Shown here piece by piece: positions 52,348 through 52,983 of a stretch of 52,983 nucleotides of DNA. Source of the stretch: Methylobacterium oxalidis (GTDB taxonomy: Bacteria; Pseudomonadota; Alphaproteobacteria; Rhizobiales; Beijerinckiaceae); assembly GCF_007992195.1 (NCBI RefSeq), contig NZ_BJZU01000019.1:1-52983 (forward strand), given 5' to 3'. A model generated the notes under the pieces. It did no database searches. It saw nothing but the letters and a program-made list of their open reading frames with translations, and was not told the DNA's origin. The translations under genes were made by a program, and so were the position numbers. The stretch's first letter is position 1. Every line of letters begins with the position of its first letter.

Positions 52348-52860
52348 ATGGCTGATGCGAAGAGACTGGTGGACGCGCTGGTGCGCTCCCGGGCGGGCGG
52401 GCTCGCGACGGGCGCCGCTCTCGGCGGCCTCGCGCTGGTCGCCGGCCTTGCCTACCGGGCCGTGCGCGGCGAAGCCGCTCCGGCCGCGGCGGCAGCGCCC
52501 TTCGCCGAGGTCGGCGAGGACGAGGCGCGCCTGATGCTGCGGGCGATGGTGGCGGCCACCGTCGCCGACGGGATGGTCGACGCGGAGGAGCGGCGCCGGC
52601 TCGACGCGGCCGTCGATGGGGCTGGCCTCGACAGGGACGGCCGGGCCTGGCTCGACCGCGAGCTCGCGGAGCCGGCCGACATCGACGAGATCGCCGACGC
52701 CGTGAAGGATCCGGACGCGGCGGCCCGCATCTACGCCGCCGCCCGCCTCGCCATCGACGCGGACACGCTGCAGGAGCGCCAGTTCCTGCGCATGCTGGCC
52801 GAGGCCCTCGACGTCACCGAGGAGGCGGCGGGCCGCGTCGACCGAGAACTTGCCGGATGA
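52348..52860 (+). CDS. DUF533/TerB-like protein
   Basis: 170 residues from ATG 52348. An N-terminal helix and a glycine/alanine-rich membrane segment (GLATGAALGGLALVAGLAY, about 16-38) precede a TerB-like all-helix domain: LMLRAMVAATVADGMVDAEE, a repeat of the acidic pair, then ARLAIDADTLQERQFL. The family's function is unknown; TerB proteins have acidic metal-binding pockets. It follows the RND pump by 75 bases, perhaps as an independent unit. Confidence 0.83.
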   Translation: MADAKRLVDALVRSRAGGLATGAALGGLALVAGLAYRAVRGEAAPAAAAAPFAEVGEDEARLMLRAMVAATVADGMVDAEERRRLDAAVDGAGLDRDGRAWLDRELAEPADIDEIADAVKDPDAAARIYAAARLAIDADTLQERQFLRMLAEALDVTEEAAGRVDRELAG

Positions 52861-52983
52861 GACGAGGAGCCGGACCTCGCGACAGGAATGCCGCCGTCAC
52901 GGACGCCGGGCGCGGGTCCGCTCTCCTCGGAAGAGGACTGGGTGAGAGACACAGGATTATCCGGAGATGTCGCACCCCTCACC

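Overview
The window is about 53 kb of uniformly GC-rich (near 70 %) bacterial chromosome, densely coded with short gaps and many 1-4 base start/stop overlaps. Gene content points to an alphaproteobacterium of the Hyphomicrobiales, most likely Methylobacterium or a close relative. The evidence is tandem-HAMP hybrid kinases, a DUF6894-type small protein, a DUF374-kdtA-lpxK-DUF2093 lipid A block, a livHMGF-DUF6867-livK block, and regulatory motifs of alphaproteobacterial type (Irr-like, EcfG-like and RpoH-like). The genus is an inference; no methylotrophy gene lies in the window. I see no phage, transposon, CRISPR array or integration site. The gene content is mostly housekeeping, and the less familiar material is in small ORFs and regulatory sites.

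Layout. 1-5446: two overlapping hybrid histidine kinases, the first cut by the window edge. 5800-11120: a DUF2189 membrane protein, then a divergent aa3-type cytochrome oxidase operon (subunits II, I, III-like, III, IV). 11179-15738: a GT1 glycosyltransferase, a short PAS protein, a 37-residue membrane peptide, a CsbD stress protein behind a textbook EcfG-type promoter, a membrane diguanylate cyclase and a small unknown. 15967-22269 (minus): a branched-chain amino acid type ABC importer with a TauE-like permease at its tail. 22678-24560: a 53-residue unknown, a metallophosphoesterase and a stand-alone VIT-domain iron transporter with two Irr-box-like palindromes over its promoter. 24848-28095: lipid A and Kdo genes. 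28254-31548: a four-gene nucleoside salvage operon (cdd, purine nucleoside phosphorylase, deoC, deoA). 31634-37460: a histidine-rich exported protein, a PmtA-like methyltransferase, dnaJ, dnaK with an RpoH-type promoter, and an exported six-cysteine unknown. 37468-41338: yqgE, a 1-Cys peroxiredoxin, rnhA, thrB, ispH. 41488-45688 (minus): DUF2946-like protein, PepSY membrane protein and TonB-dependent receptor, probably one metal or siderophore uptake operon. 46041-46130: tRNA-Ser(GGA). 46268-47662: small ORFs. 47884-52272: an RND efflux adaptor and pump, followed by a DUF533/TerB-like protein.

How they work together. The oxidase block builds a second-type terminal oxidase without its own assembly factors, so haem A synthesis and copper insertion must come from elsewhere. 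The deo block turns deoxynucleosides into free bases and deoxyribose phosphates; phosphopentomutase is not here. Two iron-linked loci (VIT export or storage; TonB/PepSY uptake) lie 20 kb apart, and only the VIT gene carries a convincing Irr-type operator. Stress control is visible at csbD (EcfG) and dnaK (RpoH).
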